A stretch of 64,000 bases of DNA from Nocardioides solisilvae. GTDB lineage: Bacteria > Actinomycetota > Actinomycetes > Propionibacteriales > Nocardioidaceae. Where the stretch lies: the NCBI RefSeq assembly GCF_003194625.1, contig NZ_QHKX01000003.1:310001-374000 (forward strand). The letters are read 5' to 3'. Position numbers and translations under genes: made by a program. Below the pieces are notes generated by a model that did not search any database, was not told where the DNA came from, and worked only from the letters and a program-made list of their open reading frames with translations. Of the stretch, positions 34,283 to 43,441 are shown piece after piece (positions within the stretch are counted from its first letter, which is position 1; each line of letters opens with the position of its first letter).

Positions 34283-34930
34283 TCAGGAGCCGAGCAGCGA
34301 GTTCATCTTCTCGATCTCGGCCGTCTGCGTGTCCACCACATCACCGGCGAGGTCGACGGCCGGCTTGTACTGGCCGTTCTCCTGCTGCTCCTGGGCCATC
34401 TCGACGGCGCCCTCGTGGTGCTCAACCATCATCTCGAGCCACATGTTCTGGAACTCGGCGTCGGAGGCGTTCTCGAGCTCGTCGAAGTCCTCGCCCGACA
34501 TCATGCCGGGCATGTCGGAGGCCAGGCCGTCCATGGAGTCACCCATCCCACCCATGTCGTGCCCGGCGTTGGAGTGGTCGCGCATCGTCGCGGGGATCTC
34601 CTCGTCCCAGTCCTGGAGCCAGTCGCTCATGGTCTCGATCTCGGGGCCCTGGGCCTCGCGGATGTCGTCGGCGAGCTGCTGCACCTCGGGGTCGAGGGTG
34701 CGGTCGACGGTCAGGTCCACCATCGAGAGGGCCTGGGCGTGGTGCTGGATCATGTCGGTCGCGAAGGCGACGTCGGCGTCGTTGTGGTCGGTCTCGGACA
34801 CCTGCGCGGACGTGTTGCCGGGCGCCTCGTCGTTGCCGCACGCGGTGAGCGTGAGTGCCAGGCCGAGGGTCAGGCTGCCGAGCAGCAGGGTGGGCCGGCG
34901 TACGAGCGCGGCGGGTCGGGGGTAGCGCAT
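34283..34930 (-). CDS. DUF305 lipoprotein
   Basis: A 215-aa exported lipoprotein (lipobox TLTACG). DUF305 shows twin His-rich helices: DMIQHHAQALSMVDL near 59-73 and MMVEHHEGAVEMAQEQ near 170-185, with a Met/His-rich middle (GHDMGGMGDSMDG). Such proteins accompany copper resistance genes and are thought to bind copper outside the membrane. It lies in the copper block and faces the same way as the DUF6153-like and CopA genes. Confidence 0.85.
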   Translation of the reverse strand: MRYPRPAALVRRPTLLLGSLTLGLALTLTACGNDEAPGNTSAQVSETDHNDADVAFATDMIQHHAQALSMVDLTVDRTLDPEVQQLADDIREAQGPEIETMSDWLQDWDEEIPATMRDHSNAGHDMGGMGDSMDGLASDMPGMMSGEDFDELENASDAEFQNMWLEMMVEHHEGAVEMAQEQQENGQYKPAVDLAGDVVDTQTAEIEKMNSLLGS

Positions 34931-35064
34931 GAGGTGGTTCTCCTGTTCGAGGTCATCAGGGTCAGGCAGGTCGGGTGCGCACCGCTCGGGCAGCACTTGA
35001 TCCAGGCGCGCGACAAGGTGCAGGCGCAGCAGGGACCGTGCTGGGTCGGCGGGCTACCTGCCTG

Positions 35065-35580
35065 TTAGCACCTGATGACGGAGAACTGCCACACGGGCGG
35101 TGGGCCGGTGCCGCGGACCCGCCGCTGGACCCGGGCGCGTACGGCGGCGGGTGCGAACGTGGCCGGCAGCAGCGGCCGCCGAACGCCGACGGCCAGCAGG
35201 ACGAGCAGGGTGAGCGCCGCGCCGGCGAGCATGACGACGCACAGCATGGCCATGCCCGCCATGTCGTGTCCCGAACCCGAGCCCCGGTCAGCCTCGGTGC
35301 GCACGGCCGTGGTGCCTGTGGCGGGTTCCGCGGCGTGGGCGTGGGCGTGGTGGGAAGTGCTGGCCACCATCTCCGCGGCGTGGGCAGGCGCCGTCATGCC
35401 GGTGGCAGCCACTGGCGCGACGGTGGTGCCGTGGCTGGTGAGGGCGTGCATGCCGAGGATGCCGACAACGAGGGCCACGACGAGCGCTGCCAGCGCAGTG
35501 GGGCCGCTGACGCGCGCAGCCGCCGGCACCCGCAGGGGTCTGCGGGTGCCGGCGGCGGTGGTCCTGGGCGCGGGGCTCAT
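35065..35580 (-). CDS. DUF6153-like membrane protein
   Basis: A 171-aa protein with a membrane segment near 28-45, a His-rich extracellular loop (HHAHAHAAEP and HDMAGM), and a second hydrophobic segment near 113-132 before a basic C-terminus. This matches small actinobacterial copper-cluster proteins of the DUF6153 type. A second, shorter relative is at 39589-40068. A role in copper handling is inferred from residues and context. Confidence 0.6.
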   Translation of the reverse strand: MSPAPRTTAAGTRRPLRVPAAARVSGPTALAALVVALVVGILGMHALTSHGTTVAPVAATGMTAPAHAAEMVASTSHHAHAHAAEPATGTTAVRTEADRGSGSGHDMAGMAMLCVVMLAGAALTLLVLLAVGVRRPLLPATFAPAAVRARVQRRVRGTGPPPVWQFSVIRC

Positions 35581-35606
35581 CGGGTTCGATGCTACGGACG
35601 GCGCGG

Positions 35607-37979
35607 TCAGCCGAGCCGCTGGGTGCGCAGTCGCAGGGCGTTGATGATGACGCTGACCGACGACAGGGCCATGGCGGCCGCGGCGATGACCGGGGACAGC
35701 AGCCACCCGAACACGGGGTAGAGGACGCCGGCCGCGATGGGGATGCCCGCGGTGTTGTACGCGAAGGCGAGAAAGAGGCCCCTGCGTACGTTCGACATGA
35801 CGGCGTGGGAGAGCTGGCGGGCGTGGGCGATGCCGTTGAGGTCGCCGCGGAGCAGGGTGACACCGGCGGACTCGATGGCGACGTCGGTGCCGGTCCCCAT
35901 GGCCAGGCCCACGTCGGCGGCCGCGAGGGCGGGGGCGTCGTTCACTCCGTCGCCGGCGAACGCGACAACGCGGCCTTCGGCGCCCAGGCGGTTCACGACG
36001 TCTGCCTTGTGGTCGGGCAGCACCTCAGCCTCGACGCGTTCGATGCCGAGGTCGGCGGCGACGGCCTGCGCGGTGACCTGGTTGTCGCCGGTGAGCATGA
36101 TGACCTCGATACCCTCCTTGCGGAGCGCGGCCAGGGCGGCGGGGGTGGTGTCCTTGACCTGGTCGGCGATGCCGATGACGCCGGCCGGCTGCCCGTCGAT
36201 GGCGACGAGGACGGCCGTGGCGCCGCTGCGGCGCAGCTCGTCCGCCGGCCCAGCCAACTCTGCCGGGTCGACGCCCTGGCTGGTGAGGAACCCGGTCGTG
36301 CCGATGAGCACCCGGCGGCCTTCGACGGTGCCGAGGACGCCCTTGCCGGCGGGCGCGTCGAAGTCAGCCACCTCAGACAGCCTGCCGCTCGACTGGGCCT
36401 GGGCCTTCTCGACGATGGCGCGGGCCAGGGGGTGCTCGGAGGCGTTCTCAACCGCGGCTGCGAGACGGAGCAGCTCGTGGGCGTCGTGGCCAGTGGCGGG
36501 GTGGATGGCGGTGACGGCGGGCTTGCCTTCAGTGAGGGTGCCGGTCTTGTCGACGACGACGGTGTCGACCTTCTCCATCCGCTCGAGCGCTTCGGCGTTC
36601 TTGATGAGGACACCCATCTGGGCGCCGCGGCCGACGCCGACCATGATGGACATGGGTGTGGCCAGGCCGAGAGCACACGGGCAAGCGATGATGAGGACGC
36701 TCACCGCGACCACGAGGGCGTGCGCCAGCTGCGGGTCGGGTCCGACGAGGGCCCAGACGACGAACGCGAGCACGGCGATGCCGATCACGGTGGGCACGAA
36801 CACCGCGGAGACCCGGTCGACGGTGCGCTGGATGGGGGCTCGGGAGCGTTGCGCCTCGGCGACCATGTTCACGATGCGGGCCAGCATCGTGTCGCGGCCT
36901 ACCGCGGTGGCGCGCACCAGCAGCGCGCCGGTCTGGTTGAGGGTGCCGCCGATGGCGTTGTCGCCGGCGTGCTTCGTCACCGGCATCGACTCACCGGTGA
37001 CCAGCGACTCGTCGACGGCGGAGTTCCCGTCCTCGACGAGGCCGTCGACCGGGACCTTCTCGCCGGGGCGCACGCGCAGCAGGTCGCCGAGCTGGACCTG
37101 GTCGAGGGTGACTTCTTCGTCGGTGCCGTCGTCGCGGATGCGGCGGGCGGTCTTCGGGGAGAGGTCGAGGAGCGCCTTGATGGCACCCGAGGTCGCCTCG
37201 CGGGCGCGGAGCTCGAGGACCTGGCCGAGCAGGACGAGGGTCGTGATGACGGCGGCCGCCTCGAAGTACACGTCGACGGCGCCGTCGGTGCGGAAGGCGT
37301 CGGGGAAGATGCCGGGCGCGACGGTGGCGACGACGCTGAACAGCCAGGCGACGCCGGTGCCCATCGCGATGAGGGTGAACATGTTCAGGTTCCGGGTTCG
37401 CACCGATGCCCAGCCGCGGACGAAGAACGGCCAGCCGGCCCACAGCACCACCGGGGTGGCGAGGGCGAGCTGGATCCACGTCGACCCGGTCGCGGAGACG
37501 TTGTCGTGCAGCCACGGGACGAGGTCGCGGCCCATGCCGAGGATGAGGACCGGGATGGACAGGGCGACGCCGATCCAGAACCGACGGGTCATGTCGCGCA
37601 GCTCCTCGGAGGGCCCCGCGTCAGCGGTGACCATCACGGGTTCGAGGGCCATGCCGCAGATCGGGCAGGTGCCCGGCCCGTCCTGCCGGATCTCGGGGTG
37701 CATCGGGCACGTGTACTCGACCACCTCGGCACCGGATGCGGCCGGAACCGGCTGGCTGGGTGCGCTGCCGGGGGCGCTGCCGGGGGCGCTGTTGGACGCG
37801 TGGAGGAACGCCTCCGGGTCCGCGAGGAACCGGGACCGGCAGCGCTCGGAGCAGAAGTGGTGGGTGACGCCTTCGTGCTCGGCGACGTGCTCGGTCGTGG
37901 CGGGGTCGACGTCCATGCCGCACACGGGGTCCTTGACCGCTCCGCTCTGAGCGGTGACGTGGTGCTGGTGGCTGCTCAT
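35607..37979 (-). CDS. copA: Copper-translocating P1B-type ATPase
   Basis: A 790-aa heavy-metal ATPase. The N-terminus has a YHS domain ([10 protein letters not shown] through [12 protein letters not shown], about 17-52) and a heavy-metal-binding zinc-ribbon-like module (YTCPMHPEI through CPICGMAL, about 88-112), then transmembrane helices with the transport motif [13 protein letters not shown], phosphorylation motif DKTGTLTEG, the actuator motif VTGES, and [11 protein letters not shown] indicates Cu(I) or Ag(I) export. Start ATG at 37979 lies just downstream of a palindromic CsoR-like operator. Confidence 0.9.
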   Translation of the reverse strand: MSSHQHHVTAQSGAVKDPVCGMDVDPATTEHVAEHEGVTHHFCSERCRSRFLADPEAFLHASNSAPGSAPGSAPSQPVPAASGAEVVEYTCPMHPEIRQDGPGTCPICGMALEPVMVTADAGPSEELRDMTRRFWIGVALSIPVLILGMGRDLVPWLHDNVSATGSTWIQLALATPVVLWAGWPFFVRGWASVRTRNLNMFTLIAMGTGVAWLFSVVATVAPGIFPDAFRTDGAVDVYFEAAAVITTLVLLGQVLELRAREATSGAIKALLDLSPKTARRIRDDGTDEEVTLDQVQLGDLLRVRPGEKVPVDGLVEDGNSAVDESLVTGESMPVTKHAGDNAIGGTLNQTGALLVRATAVGRDTMLARIVNMVAEAQRSRAPIQRTVDRVSAVFVPTVIGIAVLAFVVWALVGPDPQLAHALVVAVSVLIIACPCALGLATPMSIMVGVGRGAQMGVLIKNAEALERMEKVDTVVVDKTGTLTEGKPAVTAIHPATGHDAHELLRLAAAVENASEHPLARAIVEKAQAQSSGRLSEVADFDAPAGKGVLGTVEGRRVLIGTTGFLTSQGVDPAELAGPADELRRSGATAVLVAIDGQPAGVIGIADQVKDTTPAALAALRKEGIEVIMLTGDNQVTAQAVAADLGIERVEAEVLPDHKADVVNRLGAEGRVVAFAGDGVNDAPALAAADVGLAMGTGTDVAIESAGVTLLRGDLNGIAHARQLSHAVMSNVRRGLFLAFAYNTAGIPIAAGVLYPVFGWLLSPVIAAAAMALSSVSVIINALRLRTQRLG

Positions 37980-37988
37980 GACTCGATA

Positions 37989-38005
37989 ATACCCCCTGGG
38001 GGTAT
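37989..38005. promoter_or_regulatory. CsoR-like copper operator
   Basis: ATACCCCC T GGGGGTAT is a perfect 17-bp palindrome 10 bp upstream of copA. G/C tracts flanked by AT match CsoR and RicR boxes controlling copper exporters in actinobacteria. No csoR gene is found in the window, so the regulator acts from elsewhere. Confidence 0.7.
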
Positions 38006-38029
38006 GTTCGCAACCCCCGACTCGGTGGT

Positions 38030-38165
38030 GGGCGGGTGAGGTGTGGCGAAGCGGTCGGGGTCGCCGTCGTACTCGCGTTGGCACCCGTCGGAGCAGAACC
38101 ACACGGTGCGTCCGAGCCGTTCGAGGCTGGGCCCGGTCGGCTCGACGGCCACGACGCTCAGGCGG
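38030..38165 (-). pseudogene. YHS/TRASH-like metal-binding fragment upstream of copA
   Basis: One frame encodes [18 protein letters not shown], then [20 protein letters not shown], a YHS/TRASH-like cysteine-pair module that resembles the one within CopA. There is no convincing start codon and the frame then runs through the CsoR-like operator to a TGA overlapping the copA ATG (ATGA). It looks like the tail of a truncated gene rather than a functional ORF. The 38166-38292 stretch shows nothing I can name. Confidence 0.45.
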
Positions 38166-38292
38166 GGGTGGATGAGGCGATGAGCGCCATCACCAGGCTC
38201 GTCCGTTCGTGACAGACATGCGTCCGCGCCGGGTGGTGGAGGCCTGACCGAAGAGTTGTGGACCCCGGTCAGGTCTCCAGACGCGAGAGAGA

Positions 38293-38985
38293 TCAGCGGG
38301 CCACGTTGCCGACCAACGGGAGAGCGAGAAGCGCACGCAGGAGTGTCTGCGCGGCGCGCCATGCGTCCCGCTGCCCCATGGCCGAGCCCTCGAAGTCCGG
38401 GACCGGTCGCTGCTCGGCCTCCTCCGGAGTGGTCGCCGGGCCGTTCTCCTCGATGTCCTGGACCAGCCAGTCCATCTCCTTGATCTCCTTGCGCTGCGCG
38501 GCGGTGATGCCGTCGGCCAGCTCGCGCACCCGGACGTCCTCGATGCCCGCCCTCTCGCTGGTCAGGATGGCGATCGAGTGGTGCGGGATCATCGCCTTCA
38601 TGTAGCTCTCGTCCTCGACGAGCGCCTGCGAGCGGGACAGATAGAGCGCCGTGCCGCCGAGAAGGAGCGCGCCCACGACGATGGCCACGTTCACCGTGCG
38701 GTTGCGGTACATCATCCCCCACATGAAGGCCAGCATGATGAGCGCCATCGCCGCGCCCATGAGCAGCGCCATGTAGAGGCGCTCCTCGCTGAAGCGGACA
38801 TGGTCGGCACTGAAGGCGTTCGTGTACGTGAGTGCGAACATCACGACAGTGGACGTCGCGATCATCAGGCCGAACCTGAGGTACATCTTCGCCTCGTGCC
38901 GTCCCCCGTGGTCCTCACCGCTGTCGCTCGTGTTGTGGTCCTCGTGCTGGTGGTGGTGCTGGTCGTCCTGCTGGTGCTGAGTCAT
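38293..38985 (-). CDS. Membrane-anchored DUF305 protein
   Basis: A 230-aa protein. The first 30 residues are His/Gln/Asp-rich and cytoplasmic, then three membrane segments (roughly 38-56, 70-90, 97-112), then a periplasmic DUF305 helix with SYMKAMIPHHSIAILTSE (about 129-146) and IKEMDWLVQDIEENG. Relative to the 34283 gene only one HH pair is obvious. A copper-binding role is inferred from context between CopA and Csp-like genes. Confidence 0.8.
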   Translation of the reverse strand: MTQHQQDDQHHHQHEDHNTSDSGEDHGGRHEAKMYLRFGLMIATSTVVMFALTYTNAFSADHVRFSEERLYMALLMGAAMALIMLAFMWGMMYRNRTVNVAIVVGALLLGGTALYLSRSQALVEDESYMKAMIPHHSIAILTSERAGIEDVRVRELADGITAAQRKEIKEMDWLVQDIEENGPATTPEEAEQRPVPDFEGSAMGQRDAWRAAQTLLRALLALPLVGNVAR

Positions 38986-39085
38986 GGTCGTCGGTCCTTC
39001 CAGTCTGTGAGCCGCGCAGCGCGTGAACGGCGCGCCCGATGGCCGGACCCCGTGGGGCCCGGCCATCGGCCGGTGCGGTCGGTTC

Positions 39086-39493
39086 TCAGCCGATGGCGGC
39101 CAGCAGGCGGTTGCAGGCGTCCTCGCAGCGGCGGCAGGCCTCGGCGCAGATGCGGCAGTGCTCGTGCATCTCGGCGTGCTGCTCGCACTCCTCGGCGCAG
39201 GACTTGCACGCCTGCGTGCACGCTTGGAGCACGGCCCGGGTGATGTTCGCGTCGTAGCCGGTGTGGCGTGACAACACCCGTCCGGTGGTCTCGCAGATGT
39301 CGGCGCAGTCGGCGTTCGTGCGGATGCACTTGGTCAGGTCGGCGACCATCTCCTCGCTGAGGCACGCATCGGCGCACGCGGTGCACGTCTGGGCGCACTC
39401 CACGCATGCGGCCACGCACTGTGCCAGGAGCTCGCGGTCGGCGTTGATCTCGGCGGGGTAGGTCTTCATCATCTCGGTGATCGTGCTGGACAT
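39086..39493 (-). CDS. Csp-type four-helix copper storage protein
   Basis: A 135-aa helical protein with about 18 cysteines, in CxxxC and CxxC spacings (AQCVAACVEC, CADICE, CKSCAEEC, CRICAEACRRC), and several histidines. This is the pattern of Csp copper storage proteins, whose four-helix core binds many Cu(I) ions through thiolates. No signal peptide is visible, so it should be a cytosolic Csp3-like member. Neighbouring genes are copper related. A purine-rich ribosome-binding site precedes the ATG. Confidence 0.85.
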   Translation of the reverse strand: MSSTITEMMKTYPAEINADRELLAQCVAACVECAQTCTACADACLSEEMVADLTKCIRTNADCADICETTGRVLSRHTGYDANITRAVLQACTQACKSCAEECEQHAEMHEHCRICAEACRRCEDACNRLLAAIG

Positions 39494-39588
39494 TGTCTTC
39501 TCTCCGTCTCTCGTTGGTGTGGACCTGCTGTACGGGTGTGCGTAGTGGCGTCACGGCCAAGCCGTGGCGCAGGCGAACGCACCAGCCC

Positions 39589-40068
39589 TCAGGTCCGGAT
39601 CACCGGAGAGAAGCGAGGCGGATCTCGGGGCGGAGGGCCCCTGAGCACGCGCGCGAGCCAGGAGGCGGGAAACGTCAGCCGCGGTGACAGTGCTGCAGTC
39701 GCGTGTGTTGACCCAGGCCACCATCCGCGGCGATGCAGAAGCACCGCAGCGGCACACAAGATCGCCAAGCAGGCGCCGAGCAGGTGAAGCGTGTGAGCGG
39801 CAGTGCCGCCGTCGTCGCTGCTGTGGTCGGGCCGGACGGTCAGAACCTCGCCAGCGGCCAGCCGGGGGTCCGTCGGCACGGTCAGGCTGTCGGCCCCAGG
39901 GGCGGTGCCGGACGTCGCGGACCCGGAGGCCGACATGCCGACATGGCGCGCGAACACGTCATCGCCGGAGGCCCCCATCAGGACGAAGAGCGAGGCCATC
40001 ACGCACGCAACCAGCCACCCATGGGGCCGCTCCAAGGACATCGTCTTGTGCGCGCGCATCAGCAACAC
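39589..40068 (-). CDS. Small DUF6153-like protein
   Basis: Up to 159 aa with a membrane segment near 20-36 and a second near 93-112 (LHLLGACLAILCAAAVLLH), linked by a Ser/Thr/Asp loop. This is the architecture of the DUF6153-like protein at 35065, but the loop has fewer His residues. Three in-frame ATGs (40068, 40059, 40041) are possible. The stop is about 95 bp upstream of the Csp-type gene's start region. Confidence 0.55.
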   Translation of the reverse strand: MLLMRAHKTMSLERPHGWLVACVMASLFVLMGASGDDVFARHVGMSASGSATSGTAPGADSLTVPTDPRLAAGEVLTVRPDHSSDDGGTAAHTLHLLGACLAILCAAAVLLHRRGWWPGSTHATAALSPRLTFPASWLARVLRGPPPRDPPRFSPVIRT

Positions 40069-40162
40069 CGTACCCAGTCGCCGTCCTCACATGCCGATCC
40101 GCCGGAACGGCGGCCGGCCGGCGCTCGTGCTCGTCGTCGAGCAGGATCACGGTCGCGGACGT

Positions 40163-40390
40163 GTCACACAAGCGACACACAGACCGTGCGGACGGGTGCG
40201 TCTCGGTGCTTGAAGATGCCGAACTCGGCCATTGTCACGTCGCGCCTGTCTGGCACCATGGCCACAGGAATCGCCGCTTTGGACCGCAAACCCGCAGGTC
40301 AGAGCTGTGACTGAATCCCTGCAAGGAGCTGCCGTGCCATCACGATGCGCTGGACCTGGTTGGTGCCCTCGTAGATCTGGGTGATCTTGG
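40163..40390. repeat. Left copy of a ~230-bp direct repeat (acyl-CoA dehydrogenase 3' end)
   Basis: Matches the right copy at 44594-44824. The 98-bp inner part (40293-40390 with 44727-44824) differs at only 6 positions; the outer block gtcacacaagcgacacacag (40163) is conserved too, while the middle has diverged. The minus strand reads ITQIYEGTNQVQRIVMARQ and then LLAGIQSQL with a stop at 40299, the usual C-terminus of acyl-CoA dehydrogenases. The identical 37-bp core is 40354-40390. Confidence 0.8.
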
Positions 40391-40449
40391 AAGCCACTGA
40401 CACACACCCGCTCTCACCTGCGCAAACACCCGGCTGACCAAAGCCGCAG

Positions 40450-40593
40450 GTCACCGCGCCCACCGCCAGCGCCCGCAACGTCGGTCAGCTGCCCGCTCTC
40501 CTCGACGGAGCGGCCCTCCGGTTGACCGGCGACGAGGTCTCCGCACTAGACGAGTTCTCGTCCGGGCTTGGGGGCAAGACCTCACCTCCGTGA
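40450..40593 (+). pseudogene. C-terminal remnant of an aldo/keto reductase
   Basis: The plus strand reads VTAPTASARNVGQLPALLDG, then LRLTGDEVSALDEFSSG and a stop at about 40593. ASARNVxQL and LTxDEVxxLDE are the C-terminal NADPH-binding and last-helix signatures of aldo/keto reductases. The rest of the gene is missing. It is unrelated in orientation to the intact reductase at 27464. Confidence 0.5.
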
Positions 40594-40691
40594 AAGCGCG
40601 CATCGCGACACGCGTCTGACACACAGGGTGTGCCGACGGGTGCTTTCAACCGCCATCTGGCGCCCAGTCTCTACTCCTTGCCCTGGGTCGC

Positions 40692-42587
40692 CTACATCTG
40701 CAGCTCAGGACTGACGACCTTGGGGGCCCAGACGCGCTGACGCCGTGCCGCGAAACTCGTCAGCAGAAGGGCTCCGAGCAGCCAGGCGAGCAGGACGGCG
40801 ACGTCGCTCAAGACACGCGTGTGCAGTCCGCCGTAGATGAGCTGTCGCAGGCCGTCGACGGCGTAGGTCATCGGCAGCGCGTGGTGGACCGGATGCAGAG
40901 CCGCGGGCAGGGTCTGCCACGGGAAGGTGCCGCCGGCCGTGATGAGCTGGAGCACCATGAGTACGAGGCCGAGGAACTGGCCGGCCTTCCCGAACCACGC
41001 GGACAGGGCGTGCACGATGGACACGAACACGGCCGAGCTGAGGAGCAGGAACGCGAGTGCGCCTGGCATGTTCGCTGGCCGGATGTCGAGCGCACCGAAC
41101 ACGACCAGCGACATGACGGCCATCTGGACCAGTCCGAGGAGTGCGGGGGCCATCCACCCGCCGAGCGCGATGCGGGCGGGGTGCTGGTCGTTGGCCAGAG
41201 CGCGCGGCGAGAGAGGGCGTACGAGCAGGAACAGCACGTAGCCGCCGATCCACGCGGCGAGGCTGAGGAAGAACGGGGCGAGGCCGGCGCCGTAGGTGCC
41301 TGCGGTCGCATCGGAGCGTGAGGACACCTTCACCGGGTCGCCGAGAACCTGCGCGAGCTTGTCCCGGGTGGTGTCGTCGACGTCAGGAACCTGTTCGACG
41401 CCCTTGGTGAGACCGCGCTCGAGCTTCCTGGCGCCCTTGGCCAGCTTCGCCGTGCCCTTCTGGAGCTGCGTGGCGCCGTCGGCGAGCTGCCCGGCGCCCC
41501 TCTGCAGGCGGGTGGCGCCGCCGTGGGCCTGAGTGATGCCGTCGACGAGGGTCGGCACGTTGGCGGCGAGGGCCTCGTTGCCGTCGGCGACCTGGTCGGC
41601 GCCACTGGCGAGCTGGTCGAGCTTGGCGGAGGTGGCGCGGACTTTCTGGGTGCCTTCGGTGATGGAGGTGCCGAGGTCGTCGAACACGGCGAGGACGGCT
41701 CGGCGTTCGGAGGCGGTGAGCCCTGCCGCCTGCATGCGTTGCACGAGCTCTCGGCGGTGTCGGGCGCGGGCTTGGTCGATCGCGGTGGCTGCCCTAGCGG
41801 CTTCGTCACCGACGCCGGCGATCTGCTCGTTGGCGTCGGCGACCTGCCGCGCCCCTTGGGCGAGCTTGCGGGTCTGCTGTGGGAGCGATGCGGTCCCGGA
41901 CACGAGCTGGTCGAGCCCGTCGGAGAGTTCTCCGGCGCCGGTGTCGAGCTTGGTGGCGCCGTCGGCGAGCCTGGTGGCGCCGGTGTTGGCCTCGTTGAGC
42001 CCGTCAGCGAGCTGGCCGGCGCCGTCGGCGGCTGAAGTCAGCTGGGTGCGGATGTCGCCGAAGCCGGTGAGAAACGCGGTCGCGGCCTCGGTGCCGACCT
42101 GGCGGGCCAACGCGTCCCGCACGCGGTCGGTGACGGTGCCGGCGATGGTGGTCGACAGGTACGAGTTCGCGTCGTTGGTCAGCAGGGACAACCGGGCTCG
42201 TTCGGGGTCCAGCGCCGCGGTGCTGGCCAACGAGGCCGAGAACCCGGCCGGGATGTGCAGCGCGAAGTCGTAGGTGCCGTCCTCGACACCCGTCTCGGCT
42301 TCCGACATGGACACCTGGTCCCAGTCGAAGTCGTTGCGGTCGAGGAGGTCGTCGCCGACCTGTCGGCCCGCCTCCAGGTTCGTGCCGTCGGGCAGCGTGG
42401 CCGGCTCATCGTCGATGACCAGCGCGGCTGGGACCTGGTTGAGGTTCCCGTAGGGGTCGAAGTTCGCCCACAGGTAGAGCCCGGCGTACATCGTCGGGAC
42501 GAGGACCAGCGCGACGACCGCAGCCTTGGGGAGTCGACCGGCGAGGATGCGGCGGAGCTCGTTGAGTGCCATGCGGAACGACGTCAC
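40692..42587 (-). CDS. YhgE/Pip-family ABC-2-like membrane protein
   Basis: A 631-aa protein with one N-terminal membrane helix (about 20-38, PKAAVVALVLVPTMYAGLYLW), a long extracytoplasmic region, and about six C-terminal membrane helices (about 425-630). The outer region contains the DFALHIPAGFSASL block and many GAxxLADGA/LxxGAxQL heptad-like repeats (about 190-400), features of YhgE/Pip (phage infection protein) homologues. Such proteins pair with ABC-type ATPases or act in type VII-like or lipid export. GTG start at 42587 overlaps the upstream stop (GTGA). Confidence 0.8.
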   Translation of the reverse strand: MTSFRMALNELRRILAGRLPKAAVVALVLVPTMYAGLYLWANFDPYGNLNQVPAALVIDDEPATLPDGTNLEAGRQVGDDLLDRNDFDWDQVSMSEAETGVEDGTYDFALHIPAGFSASLASTAALDPERARLSLLTNDANSYLSTTIAGTVTDRVRDALARQVGTEAATAFLTGFGDIRTQLTSAADGAGQLADGLNEANTGATRLADGATKLDTGAGELSDGLDQLVSGTASLPQQTRKLAQGARQVADANEQIAGVGDEAARAATAIDQARARHRRELVQRMQAAGLTASERRAVLAVFDDLGTSITEGTQKVRATSAKLDQLASGADQVADGNEALAANVPTLVDGITQAHGGATRLQRGAGQLADGATQLQKGTAKLAKGARKLERGLTKGVEQVPDVDDTTRDKLAQVLGDPVKVSSRSDATAGTYGAGLAPFFLSLAAWIGGYVLFLLVRPLSPRALANDQHPARIALGGWMAPALLGLVQMAVMSLVVFGALDIRPANMPGALAFLLLSSAVFVSIVHALSAWFGKAGQFLGLVLMVLQLITAGGTFPWQTLPAALHPVHHALPMTYAVDGLRQLIYGGLHTRVLSDVAVLLAWLLGALLLTSFAARRQRVWAPKVVSPELQM

Positions 42588-43441
42588 GACGACGCCTCCT
42601 TCTCGGTCGGGGCCGAAGCCGCTGGGGCGGTTTGAGCGCCGATGGGGAATTGGTTCGCCGCGCCGGGCAGGTGGGCCGCGGCTGTTGGGCTGGCGGTGAC
42701 GAGCACGCCCGGTCCGCGACGGGCGGCGTCCTGAGCGACCTGCCACCAGCCTGCCGGCAGGGCGCCGAACCGCTCGGGGAGGGCGAGGACGAGGAAGCTT
42801 GGTTCGCGCAACAGGGCGAGCTCGGTCAGGAGCCGGACCCGTGCGACCGGTTCCAGGTCGCCGATGAGGTCATCGCCGTCGACCCGAAGCTGTGTGGCCT
42901 CGAGCCAGTCGGCGACGTTGCGCGACCAGGCCCGTCGTCCGCTCATCGCGAGCTCTTCACCGACGACGGCCCGCACGGGGAGTACGGGCTCGGGAGCAGT
43001 GACTCCGACGACGTCGACCAGGGACACCAGTCGCTGTAGCCGGCGGGTGTCGGCCACGCCGTCGATGAGTGTCCTGCCTTCGTGTCCGCTGAGCCGGCCG
43101 GCCATCGCCAAGGCGAGGAACGTGTGGCGGTCGTCTGGTTCGCCCACGGCGAGGCTCACCTCACCGGCGAGCACGTGCAACGTGGTGGGCGGCAGCAGCC
43201 ATGCTCGACGCCGACGCACGGAGATGCCCTGGGCTTCGAGACGCGAGCCTTGACCTGCGTTCGGAACGGGGTGTGAGTCGCTGGCGTCAGCGAGGTCGGC
43301 GAGGTCGGCGAGGTCCGCGAGATCAGGGGCGTTTCTGGTGGGCGTCGTGCCGGGCGCCTCTGGCTCAGCTCCGTCTGCAGGCCCGTCGGGGGCGACTTCG
43401 TGGTCGAGGTCGGTGGGGTTCGACGGCTCGAGTTCAGGCAT
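42584..43441 (-). CDS. ABC ATPase-like partner lacking a Walker A motif
   Basis: A 285-aa protein, partner to the YhgE gene. After a Glu/Pro/Asp-rich N-terminus with an ADL tandem repeat (about 40-55), residues 70 onward follow the ABC ATPase order, HVLAGEVSLAVGEPDDRHTF where the P-loop should be (about 90-108), and later LREPSFLVLALPERFGALP in the Walker B position. The GxxGxGKST sequence is absent, so ATP hydrolysis is unlikely. It could be a pseudo-ATPase regulator. This assignment is by position and residual pattern. Confidence 0.55.
   Translation of the reverse strand: MPELEPSNPTDLDHEVAPDGPADGAEPEAPGTTPTRNAPDLADLADLADLADASDSHPVPNAGQGSRLEAQGISVRRRRAWLLPPTTLHVLAGEVSLAVGEPDDRHTFLALAMAGRLSGHEGRTLIDGVADTRRLQRLVSLVDVVGVTAPEPVLPVRAVVGEELAMSGRRAWSRNVADWLEATQLRVDGDDLIGDLEPVARVRLLTELALLREPSFLVLALPERFGALPAGWWQVAQDAARRGPGVLVTASPTAAAHLPGAANQFPIGAQTAPAASAPTEKEASS

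Larger units (their letters stand above)
40069..40691. other. Non-coding junction holding a duplicated gene end and decayed fragments
   Basis: No intact gene is present in this 620-bp stretch. It holds a left copy of the direct repeat with the acyl-CoA dehydrogenase 3' end (40163-40390), an aldo/keto reductase remnant (about 40450-40593) and a cacacag-type motif at 40617-40646 resembling the one at 40178. These look like the left boundary of an insert. Confidence 0.7.

Noticed and set aside
35589..38039. Long plus-strand frame over copA
   Set aside because: Antisense to a fully convincing copA gene and lacking motifs.
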